A stretch of 23,183 bases of DNA from positions 1-23,183 of the forward strand of contig JAZLJI010000079.1 of the NCBI GenBank assembly GCA_045617825.1, given 5' to 3'. Origin of the DNA: UBA6987 sp045617825 (GTDB lineage Bacteria; Bacillota; Clostridia; Lachnospirales; Lachnospiraceae). Below are positions 6,338 to 14,711 of this stretch, piece by piece. The stretch's first letter is position 1; each line of letters begins with the position of its first letter. The notes beneath the pieces are model-generated. The model saw only the letters and a list, made by a program, of their open reading frames with translations, had not been told where the DNA came from and did no database searches. The position numbers and the translations under genes are program-made.

Positions 6338-7138
6338 TTATTTCAATAATTTCTTGTTATCCACTTCCTGCAAAACCGAAATTTGATGAATTGCAATTTG
6401 ATTTAATTTCACCAACCGTTCCGATTGGGGAACATTTTCATTGATCAATACCGCATTAATGTTTTCCAGATTTGAAAGGCATATCAGTTCATTCATCGAA
6501 GCATAATCACGGATATTTCCTTTTAGTTCCGGATTTTCATCACGCCACTGCTTTGCGGTTTTTCCGAACAGAGCCACATTGAGAACATCGGCTTCATCCG
6601 CATAGACAAACGAAATTTGCTTTTGCGTCAGCTCCTCCGGAATCAAATTGTTCTTGATGGCATCCGTATGAATGTGATAATTGATTTTGGCAAGCTCCCG
6701 TTTTGCTGACCAACCAAGCAACTTTTGTTCTTCAGCTTTCAACCGCTGAAACTCTTTGACAATATAGATCTTGAATTGCGGGCTGATCCACATGGCAAAT
6801 TCAAAGGCGATATCTTTATGGGCATAAGTTCCGCCGTATCTGCCTGCTTTTGCCATAATGGAAATGGCGTTTGTCTGCTCAACAAATTCTTTCACGCTGA
6901 TTTTGAAATTGTTCAGCCCGGCGTGTTTGATAATTTCCTCAAAACCGTTCATATTGAAATCCGGATTATACACACTTTCCCAAGTGCCAATATACTCCAA
7001 AGTGTTGCGATTACGCAACCAGTCCGCAATGAAAAACTCGCCGTCTTTTGCTTTCAGCATATCTGTTATGCAAAAATAATCCTCGTCATTGATGCGGACA
7101 ACATTGATCTCCGTATTATTCACAGACAGTTTATTCAT
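6338..7138 (-). CDS. KilA-N domain protein (phage- or mobile-element type)
   Basis: A 266-residue protein with an N-terminal KilA-N-like DNA-binding domain (about 5-130). Typical parts are YFCITDMLKA (21-30), a NTLEYIGTWE segment (45-54), KAGRYGGTYAHKDIAFEFAMWIS (split around 97-119) and a FKIYIVKEFQRLK helix. The C-terminal half (140-266) is the region usually found with it, with ELAKINYHIHTDAI and NVALFGKTAKQWRDENP. KilA-N proteins come from phages and integrated elements; the host role of this type is unknown. Start: ATG 7136-7138 with AGGAGA at 7147-7152. The gene is clearly AT-rich compared with its neighbours, which indicates transfer. A perfect palindrome lies just upstream and may be its operator. 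Confidence 0.88.
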   Translation of the reverse strand: MNKLSVNNTEINVVRINDEDYFCITDMLKAKDGEFFIADWLRNRNTLEYIGTWESVYNPDFNMNGFEEIIKHAGLNNFKISVKEFVEQTNAISIMAKAGRYGGTYAHKDIAFEFAMWISPQFKIYIVKEFQRLKAEEQKLLGWSAKRELAKINYHIHTDAIKNNLIPEELTQKQISFVYADEADVLNVALFGKTAKQWRDENPELKGNIRDYASMNELICLSNLENINAVLINENVPQSERLVKLNQIAIHQISVLQEVDNKKLLK

Positions 7139-7155
7139 CGCACGATTCTCCTTTT

Positions 7156-7177
7156 ATTGTGGCGAATTCGCCATAAT
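7156..7177. promoter_or_regulatory. Palindromic operator candidate upstream of the KilA-N gene
   Basis: TGGCGAATTCGCCA (7160-7173) is a perfect 14-base palindrome, extended by ATT and AAT on its two sides. It sits 22 bases before the start codon and just before the ribosome site, where a bound protein would block transcription. The KilA-N protein is a plausible ligand, but this is inference. Confidence 0.5.
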
Positions 7178-7238
7178 TAAAACTGCTTTTTGATATTCAA
7201 ATTATTTCATAAAATATGTGAAAAGTCCATACTTTTCC

Positions 7239-7487
7239 TCAATATCCCGTTATCTCCCGGAATAATTCTCGCATTTTCTTTAACCGCTTGGAAACGGTGC
7301 TGTTGTTTGCAAAGCCGAGTATCTTTGAGACCTCACTTTGCGTGTACCCTTCTTTCCGCAAATAGAAAATCTTTTTTCCGGTTCATCAAGAGCGTTGACA
7401 AATTCCTCTACCAGAATATTGAAAATCGCTTCATGCTCCGGATCGGCAAGGGGAAATACACCGTATTCCAACAATAATAGCCGTTCA
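7239..7487 (-). pseudogene. Sigma-70 region 4-like gene fragment with a frameshift
   Basis: Two frames join into one recognisable helix-turn-helix protein. The first reads ERLLLLEYGVFPLADPEHE and on to NALDEPEK; after the run of six A residues (7372-7377, minus strand) the sense continues in the -1 frame as KIFYLRKEGYTQSEVSKILG, then NNSTVSKRLKKMRELFREI and a stop at 7239-7241. YTQSEVSKILG..NSTVSKRLKKM is the sigma region 4 / small-element regulator type of helix-turn-helix. Without a shift the protein would run into a different, meaningless tail. The 5' end is not clean: the frame enters GC-rich DNA at a run of seven G's (7488-7494). Either a broken gene, an assembly indel, or slippage at A-AAA-AAG. 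Confidence 0.6.
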
Positions 7488-7693
7488 GGGGGGGCGAAGA
7501 GGCTGCGCAGCCCCAGGCCGTTGCCCATGGAGGTGAATTTGATCTTCTCGGGGACATCGCTGTAAGACCACCAGTTCAGGGTCACGATATCCTGCAGACC
7601 CTCCTGCTTGATGGCATCGGCGAATTTCTTCGTAACGTCGCCCAGAGCCTTGGTCCGGTTCCCCTGGATCTTGTCGCTGTACATGATCAGCAT
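7488..7693 (-). pseudogene. GC-rich internal gene fragment next to the AT-rich island
   Basis: The frame reads MLIMYSDKIQGNRTKALGD, continues through DIVTLNWWSYSDVPEKIKF and ends abruptly at RSLFAPP where base composition changes. A stop lies two codons before the first ATG and no ribosome site is seen, so this looks like a piece of a larger protein rather than a complete gene. The LNWWSY and MYSDK segments recall interior parts of carbohydrate-active or substrate-binding proteins, but I cannot assign a family. It probably belonged with the 3' remnant at 6157-6213. Confidence 0.45.
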
Positions 7694-7805
7694 TCTTCAC
7701 TGCCCCCGGTCCCGAAGGCAGCTCGCGGGAGCCGGTCAATATCCTTACAAAACGTCCGTTTTCCGGCAATTCCCCCCTGAAACCCCTCCGAAACCAAAAA
7801 AAAGT

Positions 7806-7834
7806 TTGCAATTTTGTTTCTTTTGCTCTATACT
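7806..7834 (+). promoter_or_regulatory. Promoter of the four-gene ABC operon
   Basis: TTGCAA (7806-7811), a 17-base spacer and TATACT (7829-7834). Transcription would start near 7841, which leaves a very short leader before the ATG at 7867 and almost none before the ATG at 7849. Upstream, 7706-7738 contains an imperfect hairpin CCGG-TCCCG / CGGGAGCCGG. Confidence 0.8.
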
Positions 7835-7866
7835 GTAAGCGATTTATCATGCTTTGGGGGATGGAC

Positions 7867-8553
7867 ATGCTTAAACTGGATCAGGTGAGTTTTTCCTATA
7901 AGCGGAAGCCCGTGCTGCAGCAGCTGTCCCTGACCGCCGAGGCCGGTGAGTGTCTCGTGCTGGCAGGCCCCAACGGCAGCGGCAAATCCACCCTGCTGAG
8001 CCTGATCGCCGGTGTGCGGAAGCCGGACAGCGGACGCATCCTCCGGGAAGGAAAGCTGGGCTACGTGCCGCAGGGGACCGCACTGTTTGAAGACATGACC
8101 GTAGAGGACAATCTCCGCTTTTTCGCCCGCCTTGCCGATGCGCCTCTGCCTGAGGCCCTTCCTCTGGGGGTGGACCGCTGGCGGAGGACAAAGGTCTCCC
8201 GGCTCTCCGGAGGCACCGCCAAGCGGGTCAGCATCGCCTGTGCCCTGCTGGGCCAGCCCCGCATCCTGCTGCTGGACGAGCCCGCCGCAGGCCTGGATCT
8301 GGTCTATCAGGAGGAGCTGCTGTCGCTGCTTACGCAGCTGAAGTCCCAGGGTCTCCTGATCCTCTACGCCGGGCATGAGGTAGGGGAATTTGCCCCGATC
8401 TGCGACCGGATGCTCTTTCTGGGCGGCACATCCCCGCAGATGCTTGACGCACAGCAGTTATCCGGCACCGCCGGTGACGCATATACACGGCAGAAAGCCT
8501 TGGCCGAGGCATACCGCTCTCTGTGCCACGCCTGCCACACCATGAAAGAATGA
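7867..8553 (+). CDS. ABC transporter ATP-binding protein (ABC-2 exporter type)
   Basis: A 228-residue ATPase that powers the two permeases encoded downstream. It has Walker A GPNGSGKST (34-42), a Q-loop at Gln69, the signature LSGGTAKR (113-120), Walker B ILLLDEP (133-139) and the switch His170 in YAGHE. The signature lacks the usual Gln after SGG, a small deviation shared by some ABC-2 exporters. Start: the ATG at 7867 has GGGGG six bases before it; the alternatives at 7849 and 7861 are in the same frame but badly placed relative to the ribosome site. The gene is first in an operon with 8564, 10209 and 11408. Substrate unknown. Confidence 0.9.
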   Translation: MLKLDQVSFSYKRKPVLQQLSLTAEAGECLVLAGPNGSGKSTLLSLIAGVRKPDSGRILREGKLGYVPQGTALFEDMTVEDNLRFFARLADAPLPEALPLGVDRWRRTKVSRLSGGTAKRVSIACALLGQPRILLLDEPAAGLDLVYQEELLSLLTQLKSQGLLILYAGHEVGEFAPICDRMLFLGGTSPQMLDAQQLSGTAGDAYTRQKALAEAYRSLCHACHTMKE

Positions 8554-8563
8554 GGTATCCGTT

Positions 8564-10192
8564 ATGAATGAACAGGATAACATCAACGTGACGCCTGAAG
8601 AAGCTCAGGCCCCTGATTTTACTGCTGCCGAGCCTGAAGCCGCTGCACCGGCTCCCGAGCCTCAGCCTGCTCCTGCCCCGGCTTATACCCCGGCGGATGA
8701 GCCTGCTCCCAAGAAGCCCTTCCCCGTGAAGCTGGTGGCCATCGCCGCCGCGGCTGTTGCCGTCGTCGTTCTGGCCGGAGTCCTGATCAGCTCTCTGCTG
8801 TCCGGCAAGCCCTCCGCCCAGATCATCAAGGCCGCCAAGGCCAGCTATGAAGCCGCTCAGTCCGGCAAGGCCGCCGCCAAGGCCAAGGCCCTTTCGGAAA
8901 ACGGCTCCGTGGGCATCACCGCCGACATTTCCAAGCTTGGCGAGCTGATCGACGCCGAGCTGCCCGCCAAGCTGAACGTGACGCTGTTCAGCAAGGCCAA
9001 GGAACAGGCATTTGCCATGACCGTAGACGCCAAGCTGAAGGATAAGTCCCTGGCCGATGCCACGCTCACCCTCAGCAAGGACGAGATCGTCGCCTCCAGC
9101 GCCGCTCTTCTGGGCAGGACCAACTACGGTGTCAGCCTCAAGAACCTGAGCAAGAACCTGCCCAAGTCCGTACTGGATCCGGATCAGGACACCGCCTTCT
9201 CGCTGGACGAGGAGACCTACGAAATGCTGCTGAAGCAGTTAAAGGAAGGCTCCGCTCCCACCGAAGCGCTGGTCAAGAAGGCTGAGGCCGTATTTGCGGA
9301 AGCCTACGACACGGCTCTGAAGAGCCTGGACAAGAACGGCAGCTTCTCCAAGGAAAAGACCGAGCTCTCCGTCGGTGATGAGACCGTCAAGGCTCAGGCC
9401 ATTACCCTGGAGCTGGATGACAAGGCCCTCGCCGCTATCGCTGTGGATATGCTGAACTGGGCCAAGAGCAGCAAGAATCTGAAGGCCCTGCTGAAAGATG
9501 CTGCCGCTCAGTACAGCGATATCCTGGAAGAAGCCGATATCGATGCCGATGAATATATCGACGATTTCTATGATGAGATCGACGATATGCTGGATGACAA
9601 GGATGACATTGAAGACGCCCTGGACGGCATCAAGCTGACCCTGGTCTTCTCCATCAGCAAATCCAATAAGCAGCTGCTTCAGCTGGATGCCACCATCAAG
9701 GCGGACGGTGAGAAGACCTCCGTTTCCGTGTGCGGCGGCCCTGACTGGAAGAACCCCGAAGCCATCACGCTGATCTTCAAGGATCCCTACGGCAGCAAGA
9801 CCAGCTGCAGCTTCACGGTGGAAGAAAATACCAATGCCAAGTATGCCGCCAAGCTGAAGATCAAGGGCGCCATCGAGGAGACCGTCAGCTTCAGCTGGGA
9901 TAAGAAGGAAGGCAACTTCAAGCTGAGCGTTCCGGACACCCTGACCCTGACCGGTACCATCACCGAAAAGGGCAAGACGACCACCATCGAGCTGAAGAAG
10001 CTGGAGGTCGGCTTCGTGGCCATCAAGAACATCGGTATCACGGTGACCCTCAATGAGAGCGCCAAGTTCCCGACCATCAGCAAATACACCGATCTTCTTT
10101 CTCTGAAGGAGGACGATTTCGAGGATCTGGCCGATGACGTGATAGAGGCCGTCGGTGAGCTGTACGAAAAAGTATTGGACGAGCTGAGCTAA
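8564..10192 (+). CDS. Large single-pass membrane protein of the ABC operon, function unknown
   Basis: A 542-residue protein. Residues 1-55 are a Pro/Ala/Glu-rich cytoplasmic tail, 57-79 a hydrophobic segment (LVAIAAAAVAVVVLAGVLISSLL), and the remaining ~460 residues should lie outside. The outer part is rich in Lys, Asp and Ala with alternating strands and helices (for example SVGITADISKLGELIDAEL), plus a very acidic segment around 322-355 (DADEYIDDFYDEIDDMLDDK) that could bind cations. The C-terminal third consists of beta-type segments (TLTGTITEKGKTTTIELKK). No catalytic motif is visible and I do not recognise the family. It lies 10 bases after the ATPase gene and 16 bases before the first permease gene, so it is very likely part of the same export machine. 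Start ATG 8564, GAGG nine bases upstream. Confidence 0.8.
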   Translation: MNEQDNINVTPEEAQAPDFTAAEPEAAAPAPEPQPAPAPAYTPADEPAPKKPFPVKLVAIAAAAVAVVVLAGVLISSLLSGKPSAQIIKAAKASYEAAQSGKAAAKAKALSENGSVGITADISKLGELIDAELPAKLNVTLFSKAKEQAFAMTVDAKLKDKSLADATLTLSKDEIVASSAALLGRTNYGVSLKNLSKNLPKSVLDPDQDTAFSLDEETYEMLLKQLKEGSAPTEALVKKAEAVFAEAYDTALKSLDKNGSFSKEKTELSVGDETVKAQAITLELDDKALAAIAVDMLNWAKSSKNLKALLKDAAAQYSDILEEADIDADEYIDDFYDEIDDMLDDKDDIEDALDGIKLTLVFSISKSNKQLLQLDATIKADGEKTSVSVCGGPDWKNPEAITLIFKDPYGSKTSCSFTVEENTNAKYAAKLKIKGAIEETVSFSWDKKEGNFKLSVPDTLTLTGTITEKGKTTTIELKKLEVGFVAIKNIGITVTLNESAKFPTISKYTDLLSLKEDDFEDLADDVIEAVGELYEKVLDELS

Positions 10193-10208
10193 ATCATAGG
10201 AGAAACCC

Positions 10209-11411
10209 ATGAAAGAAATGCTCCGTCGAGACGGAAAGCTGGCAAAGCGCGGGGTCATCCCCGCGCTTTGCTTATCTCTGCTGCTGGCAGCCCTTTTGGG
10301 GACTGCCGGATTTGCCGTGCTCTCCTCCGCCGCCCGGGGCCGCTCTCCGGTCACGGTCGCTCTGGTGGACGAGGAGGATTCACTGGTCAGCCGCCTCTGC
10401 ATCAACCTGGTGGAGAGCCAAAGCTATATCGAAAGCCTGATGACCTTCGAGGCCGAAGACAGTGAGGAGGAAGCGCTGGAGGGGCTGCGGGAGGGGCGCT
10501 ACAGTGCCGCGATCCTGCTGCCGGAGGGCTATACCGCCAGCATCATGCAGGGTATCCCCGCGGAGGGAAAGGTCATCCTGTCCCGGGCCGCCGCCGCGGA
10601 GGGCGAGACCATCGAGCAGGTCGCCGCCTTCGGGCAGCGGCTGCTCACCGCCGGGCAGCTGGGGGTCTTCGTGGGCCAGCAGCTGCTGTGGGACAAGGAT
10701 CTGGACTCCTATATGTCCGCCTTCCTGCTGGACAGCAACGGCGCCCTCATCGACTTCGTGCTCTCCGTCTTTGACGAGAGCTTCACCGTGGAGGTCACGG
10801 ACTATGACGACAGCGGGCTCAGCCTGACGGCCTATTACGCCCTGACCTGGTTCAGCTTTTTCCTCTTCCTGCTGGGACTGCTGTTCCGGAGGCTCTGCAC
10901 CGCCGACCTCAGAGGGCCCCTGCTGCAGCGGCTCTTCGCTGCCGGCATCCGCCCCCGCGACTTTCTCCTCGGCAAATGCCTCTATCCCTTCCTGTTCCGC
11001 CTCCTGCTGAGCCTGCCTATCCTCTGGGGATTTTCCCGGCTGATGCCACTGCGGCTGACCCCTCCGGCGATCCTGAGCGCCCTTCTGGGGCTGCTCCTGG
11101 TGAGCCTGCTGGTGTCTGTGGGCTACGTCCTGCCCTGCGGCCGCTTCGACGCCACCGGCCCCTGGCTGCTGCTGTCACTGCTGTCGCTGCTTCTGTGCGG
11201 CGGACTGGTGCCCCGGGCCCTGCTGCCCCGCTTCCTGCTGACCGCAGGGAGCCTGTCGCCCCTCGGCGCCGTGATGAACTGCCTGTCGCCCCTGTTCGGC
11301 GGCCCCTTCGCCCTGCTGCCCTTTGCCGCCGGCGCGGTCTACGCAGCCCTCGGCCTGTGGCTCTGCCTGAGGCGGCTGTCCCTGCTGAAGCCGGAGGGAG
11401 GTGAGCTATGA
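10209..11411 (+). CDS. ABC-2 type permease, first subunit
   Basis: A 400-residue membrane protein of the ABC-2 exporter type. One segment at 16-39 is followed by an external domain (about 45-205) with the typical VTVALVDEEDSLVSR start and a YSAAILLPEGYTASI segment, where such permeases read 'value of the external loop'. Five more hydrophobic segments follow from about 208 to 390 (YYALTWFSFFLFLLGLLF; CLYPFLFRLLLSLPILWGF; ILSALLGLLLVSLLVSVGYV; WLLLSLLSLLLCGGL; LLPFAAGAVYAALGLWLCL). The start ATG 10209 follows AGGAGAAACCC. Its last four bases overlap the start of the next permease (ATGA), a sign of translational coupling and of a heterodimeric channel. Strong Leu and GC bias. Substrate unknown. 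Confidence 0.88.
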   Translation: MKEMLRRDGKLAKRGVIPALCLSLLLAALLGTAGFAVLSSAARGRSPVTVALVDEEDSLVSRLCINLVESQSYIESLMTFEAEDSEEEALEGLREGRYSAAILLPEGYTASIMQGIPAEGKVILSRAAAAEGETIEQVAAFGQRLLTAGQLGVFVGQQLLWDKDLDSYMSAFLLDSNGALIDFVLSVFDESFTVEVTDYDDSGLSLTAYYALTWFSFFLFLLGLLFRRLCTADLRGPLLQRLFAAGIRPRDFLLGKCLYPFLFRLLLSLPILWGFSRLMPLRLTPPAILSALLGLLLVSLLVSVGYVLPCGRFDATGPWLLLSLLSLLLCGGLVPRALLPRFLLTAGSLSPLGAVMNCLSPLFGGPFALLPFAAGAVYAALGLWLCLRRLSLLKPEGGEL

Positions 11412-12487
11412 AGACGCTGGACTTTTCTCTCAAACGCGCCCTCACCGCGCCGATCCTGCTGCTGTATCTCCTGCTGCTTCTGCTGACGCCACTGGCCTAT
11501 TCCTTCGGAAAGGAGCTGGACCCGCTGCCCTTCGGCTGCTGCGTCGTCGGCGAAGCGGACTCCTCCGCCCTGCGCCTGCAGACGCTCCTCACCGAGACCG
11601 GCTTCACCGTCGCCGCCTCTGAGGAGGCCCTGCGCGAGCAGGTGGCCGCCCGCACGCTGGACGCCGGGATCCTGATCCCCGGCGGGCTGCGGGAGCTGTT
11701 GGAAAACGACGAGCTTTCCGCCGTCCTGGGCCTCATTACGGCCCCTGCCTCGCTCCAGCCGGATCTGGCGCAGGAGCAGGCGGCCGCCGCCCTGTTCACC
11801 CTCTACGCCCCCTATATCACGGCAAACAGCCTGAGCGCCGCCGGGATCCCCGAGGCGGAGGTACTGAAGGCCTTCGACGCCCGGCTGAAGGAAGGGGATC
11901 TGTTCCGGCTGGAGCTCTCCCGGGAGGACGGACTGTACCTGCCCCGCCGGGAACGCAGCCTGGGCTTCTATCTGGGAAGCCTGTCCCTGCTGCTCTTCAC
12001 CGGGCTGCATTTCGCGGTGCTGGAGCCGCTGCGCCGGGAGCTTCGTCTGCTGCGCAGCCGCCTGCCCTATCCCGCCGCCTTCGGCAAATGCTTCCTGCCC
12101 GGCCTCCTCGTCCGCACCCTGCTGCTGTATCTGGCCGTCCTTCCCGGCGTCCTGCTGCTGCGGGAAACGGCGCTCCTGCTGCCGCTGGCCGGCTTTCTGC
12201 TGAGCCTTCTGGTCCTGGGGCTGCTCTTCACGGCGCTGCCCGGCAGAGACTGGCAGACCGTCACGGTACTGCTGCTGGCCGGGCTCTCCCTGCCGCTGTG
12301 CCCCATTTATACGGATTTCGCTTTGGCCTATCCTGAGATCGCCCGGATCAGGCCCTTCCTCCCCACCTACTGGCTGTGGCTGCTCAGGGAGCATCCGCTG
12401 TGGGGGCTGCCGGCCTTGCCTGCGCCGGTATTGACGCCGATTCTGCTGTACGGACTGGGAAAAAGGCAAAAGGGAAAGACACGCTGA
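11408..12487 (+). CDS. ABC-2 type permease, second subunit
   Basis: A 359-residue permease with the same plan as the gene before it: one segment at 14-33, an external domain (35-185) with FGCCVVGEADSS and LDAGILIPGGLRELL, then about five hydrophobic segments between 190 and 352. The two subunits share architecture but little sequence, so the transporter is likely a heterodimer driven by the ATPase encoded first. Start: ATG 11408 after GAGGTGAGCT, overlapping the previous stop. The operon ends here and meets the minus-strand FtsX gene 21 bases later. Confidence 0.87.
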   Translation: MKTLDFSLKRALTAPILLLYLLLLLLTPLAYSFGKELDPLPFGCCVVGEADSSALRLQTLLTETGFTVAASEEALREQVAARTLDAGILIPGGLRELLENDELSAVLGLITAPASLQPDLAQEQAAAALFTLYAPYITANSLSAAGIPEAEVLKAFDARLKEGDLFRLELSREDGLYLPRRERSLGFYLGSLSLLLFTGLHFAVLEPLRRELRLLRSRLPYPAAFGKCFLPGLLVRTLLLYLAVLPGVLLLRETALLLPLAGFLLSLLVLGLLFTALPGRDWQTVTVLLLAGLSLPLCPIYTDFALAYPEIARIRPFLPTYWLWLLREHPLWGLPALPAPVLTPILLYGLGKRQKGKTR

Positions 12488-12516
12488 GATCAAGCGGGAA
12501 GAAGCCTCTCAGTTTT
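12484..12516. terminator. Weak terminator candidate between convergent ABC genes
   Basis: CTGAGA (12484-12489) pairs with TCTCAG (12507-12512), followed by TTTT. The stem is short and the loop long, and it covers both stop codons. It is the only structure seen in the 21-base gap. Confidence 0.3.
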
Positions 12517-14710
12517 CCTTCGGCAGCAGCCTTATCTGACCGGGCGCTGCGGCTATTCTGCCGACTATGGCGGTGATCAGGATGAAAGCGGAGACGGTCA
12601 CGGTCGGGATATCGCCAAAGGAAATATACAGGGTGACGGCGTCGTTACTCATGGCATGCACCGTATACGCTGCCAGCTCATATCCCAGCGGTATGCCGAC
12701 GGCAAGAGCCAGAACGGCCTGCAGGATCATCTCCAGCAGCGACCCCGCCAGAACCTTGCCCCGGCTGTATCCCAGCGTGCGCAGGATCATATGCTCACGG
12801 ATCCGTCTGCGGTAGAATATGACCGACAGATTATAGATCACGATCACGCATATCAGGCAGGAAATGCCGATAATAATCAGGATATAGCTGCTGATATACG
12901 CAAATTTGCTTTCCAGGTCATCCTGCAGGGAGCTCACACTTCCGACATAGAAAAAACCGCTGTCCGGACCGTCGTCGTACTCCGGCAGCCCTCCCTTTAT
13001 AAACAAAGCATTGCAGCCGCTGTCGCCGTACAGCTCCTCGTAAGTCTTCCAGGAGAGATAGCACTTGCAGTCGGTCACGGCCTTGCAGACCGCATCTACG
13101 GTCACGGTCCTGCCATCGACCGTCACACGGTCCCCGGCTTTGACCCCCAGCTCGTCCGCGAGCTTAGAATACAGGATGATCCCGCTCCCGAGCTCAAGAG
13201 GCCGGTCCGATTCGTCGTAGATGCGGACGTAATCGGTATTGTTCATGGCATACAGCCTGCTGGTCTGTCCGTTTATCTCTGCGTAGGTCTCTCTGTAAGT
13301 GTTGTCACCGTTGTTTTTACGCGGAGCATAGCTGTAATAGTGCAGTGCGTAATCGTAATTCACTTCCTTTTCGTAAAGGAAGGCTATCGAGTGGTCCTTC
13401 GCGTCCCTTACGCCAAAGGATGCGGTCACGATGATGCACACCAGGATCATATTGACCAGGGAGAACAGAAAAAATACCGGTTTTTCGAAGATCGGCGCCA
13501 GAAACGGTTTCAGCCCGACCAGTCTGCTGCGCAGGAAGCGCATAGAGGCCTCTTTCGGCGCCGCGCCTGCATTCATCATCTCCACGATATCGAAAGCGGT
13601 GATCTGCCGGATATTGGCGAACACCGCGGCGACCGTGATGAACGCCGTCAGACCGGACGCTGCGGCGATATTACCGGCGTCCGGCTTGACCTCGAATCGG
13701 GGAAGATACACCGCATTAGAGTAAAAGTCCGTATAGATCCTTGACTGTATCACAGACAGCAGTATCCCCAGAACACAGGCGGAAACGGCAATGCTCAGCG
13801 CATAGCCGATAAAGATCCCCAGGACCCCGCCGCGGGATACGCCGTTGGAACGGAGAATGCCGATATCCCGCTCCTTGATCTCGATAAACTGCCGCAAAAA
13901 CAGGACGGATATCACCAGACCGATCAGATACATGACCGCGGGCAGTACCGCAGCGATCGGTCTGAGTGCCGCAAGATCGCTGCGGACGGTCTGGACGGCA
14001 TGACGGTTTTCGAGATCTTCAACGTACATCTGTCTGCCGCTGAATATCTTATTTACCTCTTCCGCCGTTTTCTCCGGATCGGCATTTTCTTCCAGATAAT
14101 AGACTATGGTATTGGGCAGTGCCGCATCGGTGTATTGTCCGAGCGTCTCTATGGCAATATAGGCGTAGCCAAGGGAGGATATCTCCAGCGTAGGGCTGAT
14201 ACTGCGTGTTGCCCCCATCAGCGCGGGAGCATTGATGATGGCCCTGACCCGCAGGATCACCTCCTTGCCGTTCAGCCTGACCTCCAGGCTGTCACCGGCC
14301 CGGATCCCCATCAGATCGGCAAATTCCGCCGACAGATCGATATCGCCCGCACCGCTTTCCTCCAGTACATAGGCACTGTGCTGCGCGGGATCCACGCCGA
14401 TGAGCCGCAGATATCTGGTGCTGTCATCTGCCAGAACCGTGTCAAGGCTATAGGCCTCGAGCACGTCCCGCACGCCGTCGACCGCTCTCACGGCATCGGT
14501 ATCTCCGGGAAGGAATGTGCCGTAATAGGGCTGGATCATGCCGTCAAAGTAATCATATTCGTCAAGATACGTATGCAGGCCGCGGTCAATGGAGGTCTGC
14601 ACCGTATGGAAGGTCACGTAGGCCGAGAAGCAGATGCCCGTACACAGGACCAACAGCAGATAGAAGCGCAGATTGTGCCTGATGAATGCTTTGATCAGTT
14701 TGACATACAT
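12509..14710 (-). CDS. ABC transporter permease, FtsX/MacB type
   Basis: A 733-residue permease. A first membrane segment (about 15-35) is followed by a large external domain (45-250) and a first FtsX core with three segments, recognisable by EIKERDIGILRSNGVSRGGV. A fourth segment (PVFFLFSLVNMILVCIIV) leads to a second external domain, and the C-terminal FtsX core carries RRIREHMILRTLGYSRGKVL. Two FtsX cores in one chain fit the long type used for lipoprotein, peptide or antimicrobial handling. The start is taken at the ATG 14708-14710, which follows GGTGGTGAT and lies one base after the ATPase stop; the longer frame from 14764 would overlap the ATPase gene by over 50 bases. Substrate unknown. 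Confidence 0.88.
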   Translation of the reverse strand: MYVKLIKAFIRHNLRFYLLLVLCTGICFSAYVTFHTVQTSIDRGLHTYLDEYDYFDGMIQPYYGTFLPGDTDAVRAVDGVRDVLEAYSLDTVLADDSTRYLRLIGVDPAQHSAYVLEESGAGDIDLSAEFADLMGIRAGDSLEVRLNGKEVILRVRAIINAPALMGATRSISPTLEISSLGYAYIAIETLGQYTDAALPNTIVYYLEENADPEKTAEEVNKIFSGRQMYVEDLENRHAVQTVRSDLAALRPIAAVLPAVMYLIGLVISVLFLRQFIEIKERDIGILRSNGVSRGGVLGIFIGYALSIAVSACVLGILLSVIQSRIYTDFYSNAVYLPRFEVKPDAGNIAAASGLTAFITVAAVFANIRQITAFDIVEMMNAGAAPKEASMRFLRSRLVGLKPFLAPIFEKPVFFLFSLVNMILVCIIVTASFGVRDAKDHSIAFLYEKEVNYDYALHYYSYAPRKNNGDNTYRETYAEINGQTSRLYAMNNTDYVRIYDESDRPLELGSGIILYSKLADELGVKAGDRVTVDGRTVTVDAVCKAVTDCKCYLSWKTYEELYGDSGCNALFIKGGLPEYDDGPDSGFFYVGSVSSLQDDLESKFAYISSYILIIIGISCLICVIVIYNLSVIFYRRRIREHMILRTLGYSRGKVLAGSLLEMILQAVLALAVGIPLGYELAAYTVHAMSNDAVTLYISFGDIPTVTVSAFILITAIVGRIAAAPGQIRLLPKEN

Positions 14711-14711
14711 A

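Noticed and set aside
6298..7487. The 8-base word GCCGTTCA at 6298-6305 and 7480-7487 as target-site duplication of the AT-rich island
   Set aside because: Eight bases can recur by chance in over 1 kb, the left copy does not lie at the composition boundary (about 6215), and no inverted ends or transposase are seen.
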